22,787 nt of DNA from Penium margaritaceum (taxonomy: Eukaryota; Streptophyta; Zygnematophyceae; Desmidiales; Peniaceae), in NCBI GenBank assembly GCA_023375785.1, contig SZWC01006767.1, positions 4,336 through 27,122 of the forward strand. The letters are read 5' to 3'. Under the pieces are notes generated by a model, which was not told the origin of the DNA, made no database searches, and saw nothing but the letters and a program-made list of their open reading frames with translations. The translations under genes were made by a program, and so were the position numbers. Numbering within the stretch: position 1 is the first letter of the stretch; each line of letters starts with the position of its first letter. This document shows positions 1-11,563 of this stretch, one piece after another.

Positions 1-1414
1 TGGGCATGATCTTACAGGTTTAAACAAGGTAGAATACTGGTAGCTCGGTGTGGCTATTGTGCGCAATGCCTTGACAAAGTTGGTATGTGCCACTGACCAT
101 GACCACAAATGTATCCAAGGGACGTTTACGTCTATTGATCATAACACGAGTCAGCCACGGTCAGGGTGTCCAATCACAGTGCAGATGTATTAGGCATGAT
201 CTTGCAGGTGTAAACAAGGTAAAACACCGGTGGCTTGGTGCGGCTATTGTGCGCAATGCCTCGACAAAGTTGACATGTGCCACTGACCATGACCACAAGG
301 TTTACCAAGTGACTTTAACTTCTACGAATCGTAACACGAGTCAGCCACGGTCAGAGTGCCCAATCACAGTGCACATCTAACATGCATGACCTTGCAGGTA
401 TACAAGGGACAAAACCGTTGGCTTGGCACGGCTATTACGTGCAATGCCATGACAAAGTTTGCACTTGCCACTGACCATGACCACAAAGTTTACCAAGTAC
501 CTTAAACGGCTAAGAATCATAACACGAGTCAGCCACGGTCAGAGTGTCCAATCACAGTGTAGATGTACTAGGCATGATCCTGCATGTGCAAACAAGGTAG
601 ACTACTGGTGGCTCGGTGTGGCTATTGTGCGCAATGCCTTAACAAAGTTGGCATGTGCAACTGACCACGACCACAACGTTTACCAAGTGACTTTAAGTTC
701 TACCAATCATAACACATGTTAGCCACGGTCAGAGTGCCCAATCACAGTGCACATCTAATATGCATGACCTTGCAGGTATAAACAGGATAAAAACTGGTTT
801 CGTGGCACGGCTATTGTGCGCAATGCCTTGACAAGGTTGGCATGTGCCACTGACCATGATGACAAAGTTTACTAAGTACCTTAAACAGCTACGCATCATA
901 ACACGAGTGAGCCACGGTCAGAGTGTCCAATCACAGTGCGGATAAACTGGATGTGACCTTACAGGTATAAACAAGGTAGAATACTGGTGGCTTGGTGTGG
1001 CTATTGTGCGCAATGCCTTGACAAAGTTGGCACGTGCCACTGATCATGACCACAAAGTTTACCAAGTACGTTAAACGACGATGAATCAAAACACGAGTCA
1101 GACACGGTCAGAGTGTCCAATCACAGTGCAGATATACTCGGCATGACCTTGCAGGTGTAAAAAAGGTAGACTACTGGTAGCTTGGTGTGGCTATTGTGCA
1201 CAATGCCTTGACAAAGTTTGCATGTGCCACTGACCATGACCACAAATGTATCAAAGTGACTTTAACTTATACGAATCGTAACACGAGTCAGCCACGGTCA
1301 GAGTACCCAATCACAGTGCAGATGTACTAGGCATGATCTTGCAGGTACAAACAAGGTAGAATAGTGGTGGCTTGGTGTGGCTATTGTGCGCAATGCCTTG
1401 ACAAAGCTGGCATG
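1..1414 (-). repeat. ~190-bp satellite, left block (reverse orientation)
   Basis: Tandem copies of a ~190-bp monomer. I placed eight copies by the anchor CCTTGACAAA or close variants near 69, 259, 447, 637, 826, 1016, 1206 and 1396; spacing is 188-190 bp. Relative to the block that starts at 1424 these copies are reverse-complemented (they read TGACCATGACCAC on the + strand, whereas the right block reads GTGGTCATGGTCA). Two main variants are visible: one with CTTTAACTTCTACGAATCG and one with CCTTAAACGGCTAAGAATC (near 490-520, with relatives near 883 and 1072). The window begins inside a monomer, so the array continues upstream. Short open frames of 87-97 codons here arise because one frame of the monomer is stop-poor. 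They repeat with the monomer and show no gene-like structure. The family was not recognised by name. Confidence 0.95.
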
Positions 1415-1452
1415 TGCCACTGGCATGCCAACTTTGTCAAGGCATTGCGCAC
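1386..1452. repeat. Head-to-head inversion junction of the 190-bp satellite
   Basis: Two 29-bp arms, 1386-1414 and 1424-1452, are reverse complements with a single mismatch (C at 1407 against the T expected from the right arm). They are separated by 9 bp. At the centre, 1415-1425 reads TGCCACTGGCA, a perfect 5-bp inverted repeat around one base. The monomer orientation flips exactly here. Similarity continues outward on both sides because each arm is the start of a full monomer array, so the true inverted repeat is more than 1 kb per side with divergence. Such a junction could extrude as a cruciform. Confidence 0.93.
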
Positions 1453-4400
1453 AACAGCCACACCGATCCACCGGTGTTCTTCCTTGTTTATACATGTAAG
1501 TTCATGCCTAGTATATCTGCATTATGATTGGACACTCTGACCGTGGCTGACTCGTGTTATGATTCATAGCTGTTTAAGGTACTTGGTAAACATTGTGGTC
1601 ATGGTCAGTGGCACATGCCATCTTTGTCAAGGCATTGCGTACAATAGCCGTGCCAAGACATTTTACCTTGTTTATACCTGGAAGGTGATGCATATTAGAT
1701 GTGCACTGTGTTACGATTCGTAGAAGTTAAAGTCACTTAGTAAACTTTGTGGTCATAGTCAGTGGCACGTGCCAACTTTGTCAAGGCATTACGCACAAAC
1801 GCCACACGGGGCCACCAGTATTCTACCTTGTGTACACGTGCAAAATCATGCCTAGTTCATCTGCACTGTGATTGGATACTCTGATTGTGGCTGACTTGTG
1901 TTATGATCAATAGAAGTAAAAGTCACTTGGATACATTTGTGGTCATGGTCAGTGGCACATGCCAACTTTGTCAAGGCATTGCGCACAATAGCCACACCAA
2001 GCCACCAGTATTCCACCTTGTTTGCACCTGCAAGATCATGCCTAGTATACCTGCACTTTGATTGGTCACTCTGACCGTGGCTGACTCATGTTATGATCAA
2101 TAGAAGTAAAATTCACTTGGATACATTTGTGGTCATGGTCAGTGGCACATTCCAACTTCGTCAAGGCATTGCACACAGTAGCCACAAGGAGCCACTAGTA
2201 TTCTACCTTGTTTTTCATGGCACGATCATGCCTAGTACATCTGCACTGTGATTGGACACTCTCACCATGGCTGACTTGGGGTTTGATCAATGGAAGTAAG
2301 AGTCACTTCGATACAATTGTGGTCATGATCAGCGGCACATGCCAACTTTGTCAAGGCATTGCACAAAATAGCCACACCGAGCCTCCAGTATTCTACCTTT
2401 TTTATACCTGCAAGATCATGCCCAGTATATCTGCACTGTGATTGGACAATCTGACCATGGCTGACTCGTGTTATGATTCATAGCCGTTTAAGGTACCTGG
2501 CAAACTTTGTGGTCATGTTCAGTGGCACATGCCAACTTTGTCAACGCATTGCGCACAAAAGCTGTGCCAAGACACCGGTTTTTTTTTTTCCAGGGTTATA
2601 CGTGCAAGGTCATGCATGTTAGATGTGTGCTGTGATTGGGTACTCTGACCGTGGCTGACTCGTGTTATGATCAATAGAAGTAAAAGTCACTTGGATACAG
2701 TTGTGGTCATGGTCAGTGGCACATGCCAACTTTGTCAAGGCATTGCGCCCAATAGCCATCCCGAGCCACCAGTATTCTACCTTTTCTGTACCTGCAAGGT
2801 CATGCCTAGTACATCTGCACTGTGATTGGACACCTTGACCGTGGCTGACTCGTGTTATGATCAATAGAAGTAGAATCAACTATGATACATTTGTGGTCAT
2901 GGTCAGTGGCACATGCCAACTTTGTCAAAGAATTCGGCACAACAGCCACACCGAGCCACCAGTATTCTACCTTGTTTGCACCTCCAAGATCATGCCTAGC
3001 ATATCTAAACTGTGATTGGACACTCTGACCGTGGCTGACTCGTGTTATGAACAATAGAAGTAAAAGTCACTTGGTTTCATTTGTTGTCATGGTCAGTGGC
3101 ACATGCCAACTTTGTCAAGGCGTTCCGTCCAATAGCCACACCGAGCCACCAGTATCTACCTTGTCTGAACGTGCAAGATCATGCCTAGTACAACTGCACT
3201 GTGATTGGACAATCTGACCGTGGCTGACTCGTGTTATGATCAATAGAAGTAAAAGTCACTTGGATACATTTGTGGTCATGGTCAGTGGCACATGCCAACT
3301 TTGTCAAGGCATTGCGCACAATAGCCACACCGAGCCACCAGTATTCTACCTTGTTTATACCTGCAAGGTCATGCACAGTATATCTGCACTGTGATTGGAC
3401 ACTCTGACCGTGGCTGACTCGTGTTCTGATTCATATCCGTTTATGTTACTTGGTAAACTTTGTGGTCATGGTCAGTGGCACATGCCAACTTTGTCAAGGC
3501 ATTCCGCACAATAGCTGTGCCAAGACATCGGTTTTTTACCCTGTTTATCTTTGCAAGGTCATGCATATTAGACGTGCACTGTGATTTGGCACTCTGACCA
3601 TTGCTGACTCGTGTTACGATTCCTAGAAATTAAAGTCACTTTGTAAACATTTTTGGTCATGATCAGTGGCACATGCCAACTTTGTGAAGGCATTGCGCAC
3701 AATAGCCACACCGAGCCACCAGTATTCTACCTTGTTTATTCCTGCAAGGTCATGCACAGTATATATGTACTGTGATTGGACACTCTGACCGTGGCTGACT
3801 CATATTACGATCAATAGAAGTAAAAGTCACTTGGATACAATTGTGGTCATGGTTAGTGGAACATGCCAACTTTGTCAAGGCACTGCGCACGATAGCCACA
3901 CCGAGCCACCATTGTTATACCTTGTTTATACCTGCAAGGTCATGGCTAGTACATCTAAACTGTGATTGGACACTCTGACCATGGCTGACCCGTGTTACGA
4001 TTTGTAGAAGATAAAGTCACTTGGTAAACTTTGTGGTCATGGTCAGTGGCACATGCCAACTTTGTCAAGGCATTGCGCACAATAGCCACACCGAGCCAAT
4101 AGTATTCGACGTTGTTTGTACATGCAAGATCATACCTAGTACATGTGCACTCTGACTGGACACTCTGACCGTGGCTGACTTGTGTTATGATCAATAGAAG
4201 TAAAAGTCACTTGGATACATTTGTGGTCATGGTCAGTGGCACTTGCCAACTTTGTCAAGGCATTGTGCACAATAGCCACACCGAGCCACCAGTATTCTAC
4301 CTTGTTCGCACCTGCAAGATCATGCCTATTACATCTGCACTGTGATTGGATACTTTGACCGTGGCTGACTCGTGTTATGATTCATAGCCGTTTAAGGTAC

Positions 4401-7389
4401 TTCGTAACCTTTGTGGTCATGGTCAGTGGCACATGCCAACTTTGTCAAGGCGTTGCGCACAATAGCCATGCCAAGCCACCGGATTTGTACCTTGTTTATA
4501 CCTGCAAGGTCATGCCTAATACATCTGAACTGTGATTGGGCACTCAAACCGTGGCTGACTCGGTTTACGATTCGTAGAAGTTAAAGTCACTTGGGAAACA
4601 TTGTGGTCATGGTCAGTGGCACATGCCAAAGTTGTGAAGGCATTGCGGACAATAGCCACACCAAGCCACCAGTATTCTACCTTGTTTTTACCTGCAAGGT
4701 CATGCCTATTACATCTGCAATGTGATTGGACACTTTGACCGTGGCTGACTCGTGTTATGCTCGATAGAAGAAAAAGTCACTTGGATATATTTGTGGTCAT
4801 GGTCAGTGGCACATGCCAACTTTGTCAAGGCATTGTGCACAAGAGCCACACCAATGCACCAGTATTCTACCTTATTTCCACCTGTAAGATCATACCTAGC
4901 ACATCTGCACTGTGATTGGGCACTCTGACCGTGGCTGACTCGTGTTATGATTCGTAGAAGTAAAAGTCACTTGGTAAACTTTGTGTTCATGGTCAGTGGC
5001 ACATGCCGACTTTGTCAAGGCATTGCGCACAATAGACATGCCGAGCCACCAGTATTCTACCTTGTTTGTACCTGCAATATCATGCCTAGTACATCTGCAC
5101 TGTGATTGGACACTCTGACGGTGGCTGGCTCGTGTTATGTTCAATAGAAGAAAATGTCACTTGGATACATTTGTGGTCATGGTCAGTGGCACATGCCAAC
5201 TTTGTCAAGGCATTGTGTACAATAGCCACAGTGAGCCACCAGTATTCTACCTTTTTTGCACCTGCAAGATCATGCCTAGTACACCTGCACAAGGATTGGA
5301 CACTCTGCGCGTGGCTGACTCTTGTTATGATCAATAGAAGTAATAGTCACTTGGATACATTTGTGGTCATGTTTAGTGGCACGTGCCAACTTTGTCAAGG
5401 CAGTGCACACAGTAGCCGTGCCAAGCCACCAGTTTTTTACCTTGTTTATACCTGCAAGGTCATGCATATTGGATGTACACTATGATTGGACACTCTGACC
5501 GTGGCTGACTCATGTTATGATCAATAGAAGTAACAGTCCATTGGATACATTTGTGGTCATGGTCAGTGGCACATGCAAACTTTGTCAAGGCATTGCGCAC
5601 AATAGCCATACCAAGCCACCAGTATTCTACCTTGTTTATATCTGCGAGGTCAAGCCCAGTATATCTGCACTGTGAATAGACACTCTGACCGTGCCTGACT
5701 CGTTATATGATTCATAGCCGTTTAAGGTACTTGGTAAACTTTGTGGTCATGGTCAGTGGCACATGCCAACTTTGTCAAGGCATTGCGCACAATAGCCACA
5801 CCGAGCCACCAGTATTGTACATTGTTTGTACCTGCAAGACCATGCCCAGTACATCTGCACTGTAATTGGACACTCTAACTGTGTCCACTCGTTTTATGAT
5901 TCTTAGAGGTAAAAGTCACTTGGTACACTTTGTGATCATGGTTAGTGGCACATGCCAACATTGTCAAGGCATTGCGCACAATAGCCACACCTAACCACTA
6001 GTATTCTACCTTGTTTGTACCTACAAGATCATGCCTAACACATTTGCACTGTGATTAGACACACTGACAGTGGATGACTCGTGTTATGATTCGTAGAAGT
6101 TAAAGTCACTTGGTAAACTTTGTGGTCATGGTCAGTGGCACATGTCAACTTTGTCAAGGCATTGCGCACAATAGCCACACTGAGCCACTAGTATTCTTCC
6201 TTTTTTGCACCTGCAAGATCATCCCTAGTACATCTGCACTGTGATTGGACACTCTGACCTTTGCTGACTCATGTTACGATCAATAGAAGTACAAGTCACT
6301 TTGATACATTTGTGGTCATGGTCAGTGGCATATGCCAACTTTGTCAAGGAATTGTGCACAATAGGCACACCAAACCACAAGTTTTCTACATTGCTTATAC
6401 CTGCGAGGTCATGCCCAGCATATCTTCACTGTAATTGGACACTCAGACTGTGGCTCACTCGTGTTATAAAACATAGCCGTTTAATGTACTTGGTAAACTT
6501 TGTGGTCATGGTCAGTGGCACATGCCATCTTTGTCAAGGCCTTGCGCACAATAGCCGTGCCAGGCCACCGGTTTCTTACCTTGTTTATACCTGCAAGGTC
6601 ATGCATATTGGATGTGGGCTGTGATTGGGCACTCTGACTGTGGCTGACGCGTGTTACAATTCGTACAAGTTAAAGACACTTGCTAAACTTTGTGGTAATG
6701 GTCAGTAGTACATGCCAAATTTGTCAAGGCATTGCGCACAATCGCCACACCAAGCCACCAGTATTCTACCTTGTTTGCACCTGAAAGATCATGCCTAGTA
6801 CATCTGCACTATGATTGGACACTCAGACCGTGGCTGACTTGTGTTATGATCAAAAGAAGTAAAAGTCACTTGAATACATTTGTTATCATGGTCAGTGGCA
6901 CATGCCAACTTTGTCAAGGCACTGCGCACAATAGCCACACCGAGCCACCAATCACCTTGTTTGTACCTACAAGGTCATGCCCAGTACATCTGCACTGTGA
7001 TTGGACACTCTGACCGTGGCTGACTCATGTTATGATTCATAGCCGTTTAAGGTACTTGGTAAACTTTGTGGTAATGTTCAGTGGCACATGCCAACTTTTT
7101 CAAGGCATTGCGCACAATAGCCGTGCCAAGCCACCAGTTTTTTACCTTGTTTATACGTGCAAAGTCATGCATATTAGATGTGCGCTGTGATTGGGCACTC
7201 TGACCGTGGCTGACTTGTGTTACGATTTGTAGGAGTTAAATTCATTTGGTAAACTTTGTGGTCATGGTCTGTGGCACATGGCAACTTTGTCAAGGCATTG
7301 CGTACAATAGGCACACTGCGCCACCAGTATTCTACCTTGTTTGCACCTGCAAGATCAGGCCTAGTACATGTGCACTGTGATTGGACACT
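1424..7389 (+). repeat. ~190-bp satellite, right block (32 copies)
   Basis: Thirty-two copies were placed by the anchor TTTGTCAAGGCATTG or close variants. They start at 1433, 1623, 1777 and 1967, run on at ~190-bp steps, and end near 7096 and 7286; mean spacing is ~189 bp. Each monomer carries a near-palindrome TGGCACATGCCA. Monomers fall into at least three types, distinguished by the segment after GTTATGATT or GTTATGATC: AATAGAAGTAAAAGTCACTT, CATAGCCGTTTAAGGTACTT, and CGTAGAAGTTAAAGTCACTT. The second type recurs at 1572, 2486, 3439, 4390, 5720, 6479 and 7044, so the first intervals are about five monomers long. Frequent differences between copies sit at CpG sites (TGACCGTGG or TGACCATGG; TTGCGCAC or TTGTGCAC). 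Monomer length is close to a nucleosome repeat length. No protein-coding signal is credible. Confidence 0.95.
1623..1776 (+). repeat. Shortened satellite monomer (154 bp)
   Basis: The anchor-to-anchor distance is 154 bp instead of 190. About 30 bp is missing at 1708-1711, where GTGCACTGTG runs directly into TTACGATTCG. The missing piece is the part containing CTCTGACCGTGGCTGACTCG in intact copies. GTG is present at both edges of the lost segment in intact monomers, which suggests a microhomology or slippage deletion. The other ~6 bp are missing from the CACCGGTTTTTTACC part. Confidence 0.85.
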
Positions 7390-7434
7390 GATTGGAAACT
7401 GGTAGCGAATACCTCCGTACAGTTGTACGGAGGT
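7379..7434. repeat. Junction of 190-bp satellite and 10-bp array, with hairpin
   Basis: The satellite breaks off in mid-monomer at GATTGGACACT (7379-7389). It is followed at once by the near-copy GATTGGAAACT (7390-7400) and ten bases (GGTAGCGAAT) that match neither repeat. A perfect hairpin follows: ACCTCCGTACA (7411-7421), a 2-base loop, and TGTACGGAGGT (7424-7434). The left arm is the 10-bp unit in reverse and the right arm is the unit in forward orientation. The array therefore starts with an inverted first unit, a small version of the head-to-head structure at 1386-1452. Confidence 0.9.
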
Positions 7435-10400
7435 GTCGGTAATTTTACAGGGATGTAGCGAGTCGTACGAAGATGTACGGATTCGTTCAGGGTTGTACAG
7501 AGTTGTACAATGTTGTACAATGTTGTACATAGTTGGAAAGATTTGTACAGAGTCATACGGAGTTGTACAGAGTTGGATTGAGATGTACGGATATGTACAA
7601 AGTTTTGCAATATTGTACGGAGTTGTATGGAGTTGTTCGGAGTTGTACGGAGCTATACGCAATTGTACAGAGTTGTGGCAATTTGTACGGAGTTGTACAG
7701 AGATGTTCGGATTTTTACGAAGTTGTACAGAGTGGTACAGAGTTGTACAGAGTTGTGCAGGATTGAACGAAGTATTAGCTAGTTGTACGTTGTTGTAGCA
7801 GGCTGTACGGATTTGTATGGAGTTGGATGGAGCCGTACAGAGTTTGACATAGTTGTTTGAGTTAAACGGAGTTGTACGGTGTTGTACAAAGTTGTTCGGA
7901 GCTGTACGGAGTTGTACGAATCTGTACGGAGTTGGAGGGAGAGGTTCACAGTGAAGGGGGTCGTACAAAATTGTACGGAGTTGTACAAAGCTGTACATAG
8001 CTGTACAGTGTTGTACAGAGCTGTACGGAGTTGTACGTAGTTGTACGGAGTTGTACGGAGTTGTACATATTTGTAGCAAGCAGTAGAAAATTTGTTCAGA
8101 ATTGTCTTTTGTAAGGAGTTGTATGGGGTTATACGGATTATTACAGAGCTGTATGTAGTTGTAGCACGTTGTAGCACATTGAACGGAGTTGCACGGAGGT
8201 GTATGGAGTTGTACGGAGTGGCACAGAGTTGTACGGAGTTGGAAATAGTTGTATATAGTTGTACGACATTGTACGGAGTTGTACGGAGCTGTATGGAGTT
8301 GTACATAGCTGTACAGAGTTATACGAAGTTGTATGGAGTTGTTCATACTTGTATGGGATTGTACGTAGTTGTACGGAGTTGTACGGAGCTGTATGGAGTT
8401 GTACATAGCTGTACAGAGTTATACGAAGTTGTATGGAGTTGTTCATACTTGTATGGGATTGTACGTAGTTGTACGGAATAGTACAGAGCTGTATGGAGTT
8501 GTACGGAGTTCTACATAGCTGTACGGATTTATACGGAGCTGTAGCAATTTGTACAGAGTTGTGCAGAGTTGTTCATAGTTGTACGGAGTTGTACAGACTG
8601 TACGGAGGTGAACACAGTTGTTGGACTTTTACGGAGTTGTACGGAGTTGTAGCGAGTTGTAGCGAGTTGTAGCACGTTGTACGGGATTGTACGGAGATGT
8701 ACAGATCTGTACGGGGTTTTCTGGAGTTGAACAGAGTTGGACGGAGTTGTACGAGGTTGGACAAGCTTGTACAGAGTTGTATGGAGCTGTATGGAGTTGT
8801 ATGAAGTTGTATGGAGTTGTACGGAGTTCTACAGAGTTGTAGTAAGTCGTATGGAGTTGTACAGATTTGTATGTAGATATAGCGTACTAGGAGTCTTACA
8901 GAGTTAAAAGGAGTTCTTAGGAGTTGTACGGAGCTATACAGAGTTGTATTGATCTGTATACATTTTATGCAGCTGTACATGGTTGTACAGAGTTGAACGG
9001 TGTTGTCAGGGTTGTCCGGAGTCGTACAAAGATGTAGCGAGTACGGAGTTGTAACGAGTTGCATTGAGTTGTACACTATTTTACAGAGTTGTACAAAGTT
9101 GTACAGCGTTGTACGGAGTTGTACCAATTTGTGCAGAGTCGTACGGAGTTATACGGAGATGTAATTAGTTATACGGAGTCGTACAAAGCTTTATAAAGTT
9201 ATACGAAGTTGTACGCAACTGTACAGAAGTGTACAGAGCTGTACAGATTTGTACATGGTTGTAGCAATTTGTACAAATGGTACAGACATGTACGGAGTTG
9301 TAAAGAGTTGTACACAATTGTACAAAGTTTTACATAGTTGTGCAAAGTTGAAGCGAGCAGCAAGCTGTATGAAGTTGAACGGAGTTTTACGGAGCTGCAC
9401 AGAGTTGTACGGAGCTCTACGGTGTTTTATGGAGTAGTACAGACTTGTTCAGAGTTTTATGAAGTATTACAAAGTTTTACAGAGTTGTACAGAGTTCTAC
9501 AGAGTTATACAGAGTTGTATGGAGCTACACAGTGTTGTACGTAGCTAGCGATAGTTTACAGAGTTATACTGAGTTGTAGTCATTTAAACAGAGTTATACA
9601 GAGTTGTACGTAGTTGTACGTAACTGTACAATATTTTACAGAGCTATACAGACGTTTACAATGTTACAGAGAGGTATATAGAGTTGTACGGAGTTGTAAG
9701 GAGTAGTGCAAAGTTGTACGGAGTTGTACAGAGTTGTACAGAGTTATACAAAGATATAACGATCTGTATGGAATCGTACAAAGTCATAGGGAGTTGTAGA
9801 GATTTGTACGGAGTTGTACGGAGTTGAACGGAGTTCTGCAGAGTTATACAGAGCTGTACGGAGTTGTAAGGAGTTGTACAAATTCGTACAGATTTGTAGA
9901 AAATTGTAGAAACATCGTACATAGTAGTATGGAGTTGTACGGAGTCGTATGTAGTTTTACAGAGATGTACGAAGATGTACAGAGTTGTACGTAACTCTAC
10001 GGAGCTGTAAGGAGTTGTATGGTAATGTACAGAGTTGTACGGAGGTATACAGAGTTGTAGCGAGTTGTACAAAGTTGTACGGAGGTGTACATAGCTGTAC
10101 AAAGTTGTATCGAGTTGTACGGAGTTGTACAGTGTTAGACCGAGCTGTAAAGAGTTTTACAAATAAGTACCGAGCTGTAAGAAAGGGTACACAGTTGTAT
10201 GGATTTGTAGCTAGTTGTAGGGAGTAGTAGGGCGTTGTATGGAGTTGTACGGAGTTGTACAGAGATGTATCAAAATGGCGAGAGTTCTACGGAGTTGTAC
10301 AGAGTAGTACGGAGTTGTACAGAGTCGTGGGGTGTTGTACAGAGTTATACAGATTCTTACAAAGCTGTACATAGCTTTAGGGAGTTGTACGGAGTTTTAC

Positions 10401-10508
10401 GGAATTCTGCAGAGGTGTACAAAGGTATGTATAGTTTTACGGAGTTGTACATAGTTCTACGGAGTTGTAGCAAGTTGTAGCAAGTTGTGAGGAGTTGTAC
10501 AGAGTTGT
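7411..10508 (+). repeat. 10-bp tandem array A (AGTTGTACGG type)
   Basis: About 310 units of a 10-bp repeat, consensus AGTTGTACGG, with common variants AGTTGTACAG, AGTTGTATGG, AGCTGTACGG and AGTTGTAGCG. The most frequent changes turn the CpG of ACGG into ACAG or ATGG. The + strand is rich in G and T. The unit has no stop codon on either strand, and three units make ten codons. Apparent proteins rich in ELYGVVRSCT (+ strand) or YNSVQLRTTP (minus strand) follow directly from this and are not genes; one minus-strand open frame even runs across the satellite boundary at 7390. Less regular patches lie near 7925-7965, 8080-8112, 8600-8640 and 8880-8930. They look like degenerate units, not insertions of another element. 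Confidence 0.96.
8281..8476 (+). repeat. 100-bp segmental duplication inside array A
   Basis: Positions 8281-8376 and 8381-8476 appear identical, including rare unit variants such as TTCATACTTGTATGGGATTG. The offset is exactly 100 bp, or ten units. This is a recent tandem copying event, because neighbouring units in the rest of array A differ much more. Confidence 0.9.
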
Positions 10509-10849
10509 ACGGACTGGTGCGAACTGGTTGCGGAGTGGTGCAATCTTATTGCGGAGTGGTGCGAACTGGTTGCGGAGTGGTGCGAACTGGTTGCGGAGTG
10601 GTGCGAACTGGTTGTGGAGTGGTGCAAACGGGTTGCGGAGTGGTGCGAACTGGTTGCAGAGTGGTACACACTGGTTACGGAGTGGTACGAACTGGTTGCA
10701 GAGCAGTGCGAACTGGTTGCGGAATGGTGCGAACTGGTTGCGGAGTGGTGCGAACTGGTTGCTCAGTGGTGAGAACTTGTTGAGGAGTGGTGCGAACTGG
10801 TTGCGGACTGGTGCGAACTGGTTGCGGAGTGGTGGGAACTGGTTGCGGA

Positions 10850-11563
10850 GTGGTGCGAACTGGTTGCGGGGTGGTGCGAACTGGTTGCGGAGTGGTGCAA
10901 ACTAGTTGCGGAGTGGTGCAAACTGGTTGCGGTGTGGTGCGAACTGGTTGCGGAGTGGTGCGAACTGGGTGCGGAGTGGTGCGAACTGGTGGCGGAGTGG
11001 TGCGACTTGGTTGCGGAGTGGTGCGAACGGGTTGCGGAGTGGTACGAACTGGTTGCGGAGTGGTGCGAACTGGTTGTGGAGTGGTGCAAACGGGTTGCGG
11101 AGTGGTGCGAACTGGTTGCGGAGTGCTGCGAACTGGTTGCGCACTGGTGCTAACTGGTTGCAGAGTGGTGCAAGCTGGTTGCAGAGTGGTGTGAACTGGT
11201 TGCGGAGTGGTGCGAACTGGTTGCGGGGTGGTGCGAACTGGTTGCGGAGTGGTGCAAACTAGTTGCGGAGTGGTGCAAACTGGTTGCGGTGTGGTGCGAA
11301 CTGGTTGCGGAGTGGTGCGAACTGGGTGCGGAGTGGTGCGAACTGGTGGCGGAGTGGTGCGACTTGGTTGCGGAGTGGTGCGAACGGGTTGCGGAGTGGT
11401 ACGAACTGGTTGCGGAGTGGTGCGAACTGGTTGTGGAGTGGTGCAAACGGGTTGCGGAGTGGTGCGAACTGGTTGCGGAGTGCTGCGAACTGGTTGCGCA
11501 CTGGTGCTAACTGGTTGCAGAGTGGTGCAAGCTGGTTGCAGAGTGGTGTGAACTGGTTGCGGA
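10850..11563 (+). repeat. 357-bp higher-order repeat, two copies
   Basis: Two adjacent 357-bp segments (17 units each), about 10850-11206 and 11207-11563, share the same series of unit variants. One is ACTAGTTGCGG at 10901 and 11258; another is GGTGGCGG at 10988 and 11345. Both copies end in the same unusual units (TGCGCACTGGTGCTAACTGG, then CAAGCTGG). Part of the series, around GGTGGCGG, appears a third time at 12038, 33 units further on, so this variant block was copied more than once. Confidence 0.92.

Noticed and set aside
87..722. 87-97 codon open frames in the 190-bp satellite, seen on both strands across the block
   Set aside because: The same peptide recurs in many monomers with random breaks. 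It follows a stop-poor frame of the satellite and shows no initiation or regulatory context.
1424..7389. NFI-type binding site in each monomer (TGGCACATGCCA)
   Set aside because: The spacing between the TGGC and GCCA halves is four bases, whereas the NFI consensus has five. I keep it only as a palindrome.
1..7389. tRNA-derived or SINE-like origin of the 190-bp satellite
   Set aside because: I could not find a B-box (GGTTCGANNCC-like) or A-box in correct order in the monomer.
7174..8406. 410-codon minus-strand open frame rich in YNSVQLRTTP
   Set aside because: It runs from array A into the 190-bp satellite, combining two unrelated repeats. It is a repeat artefact.
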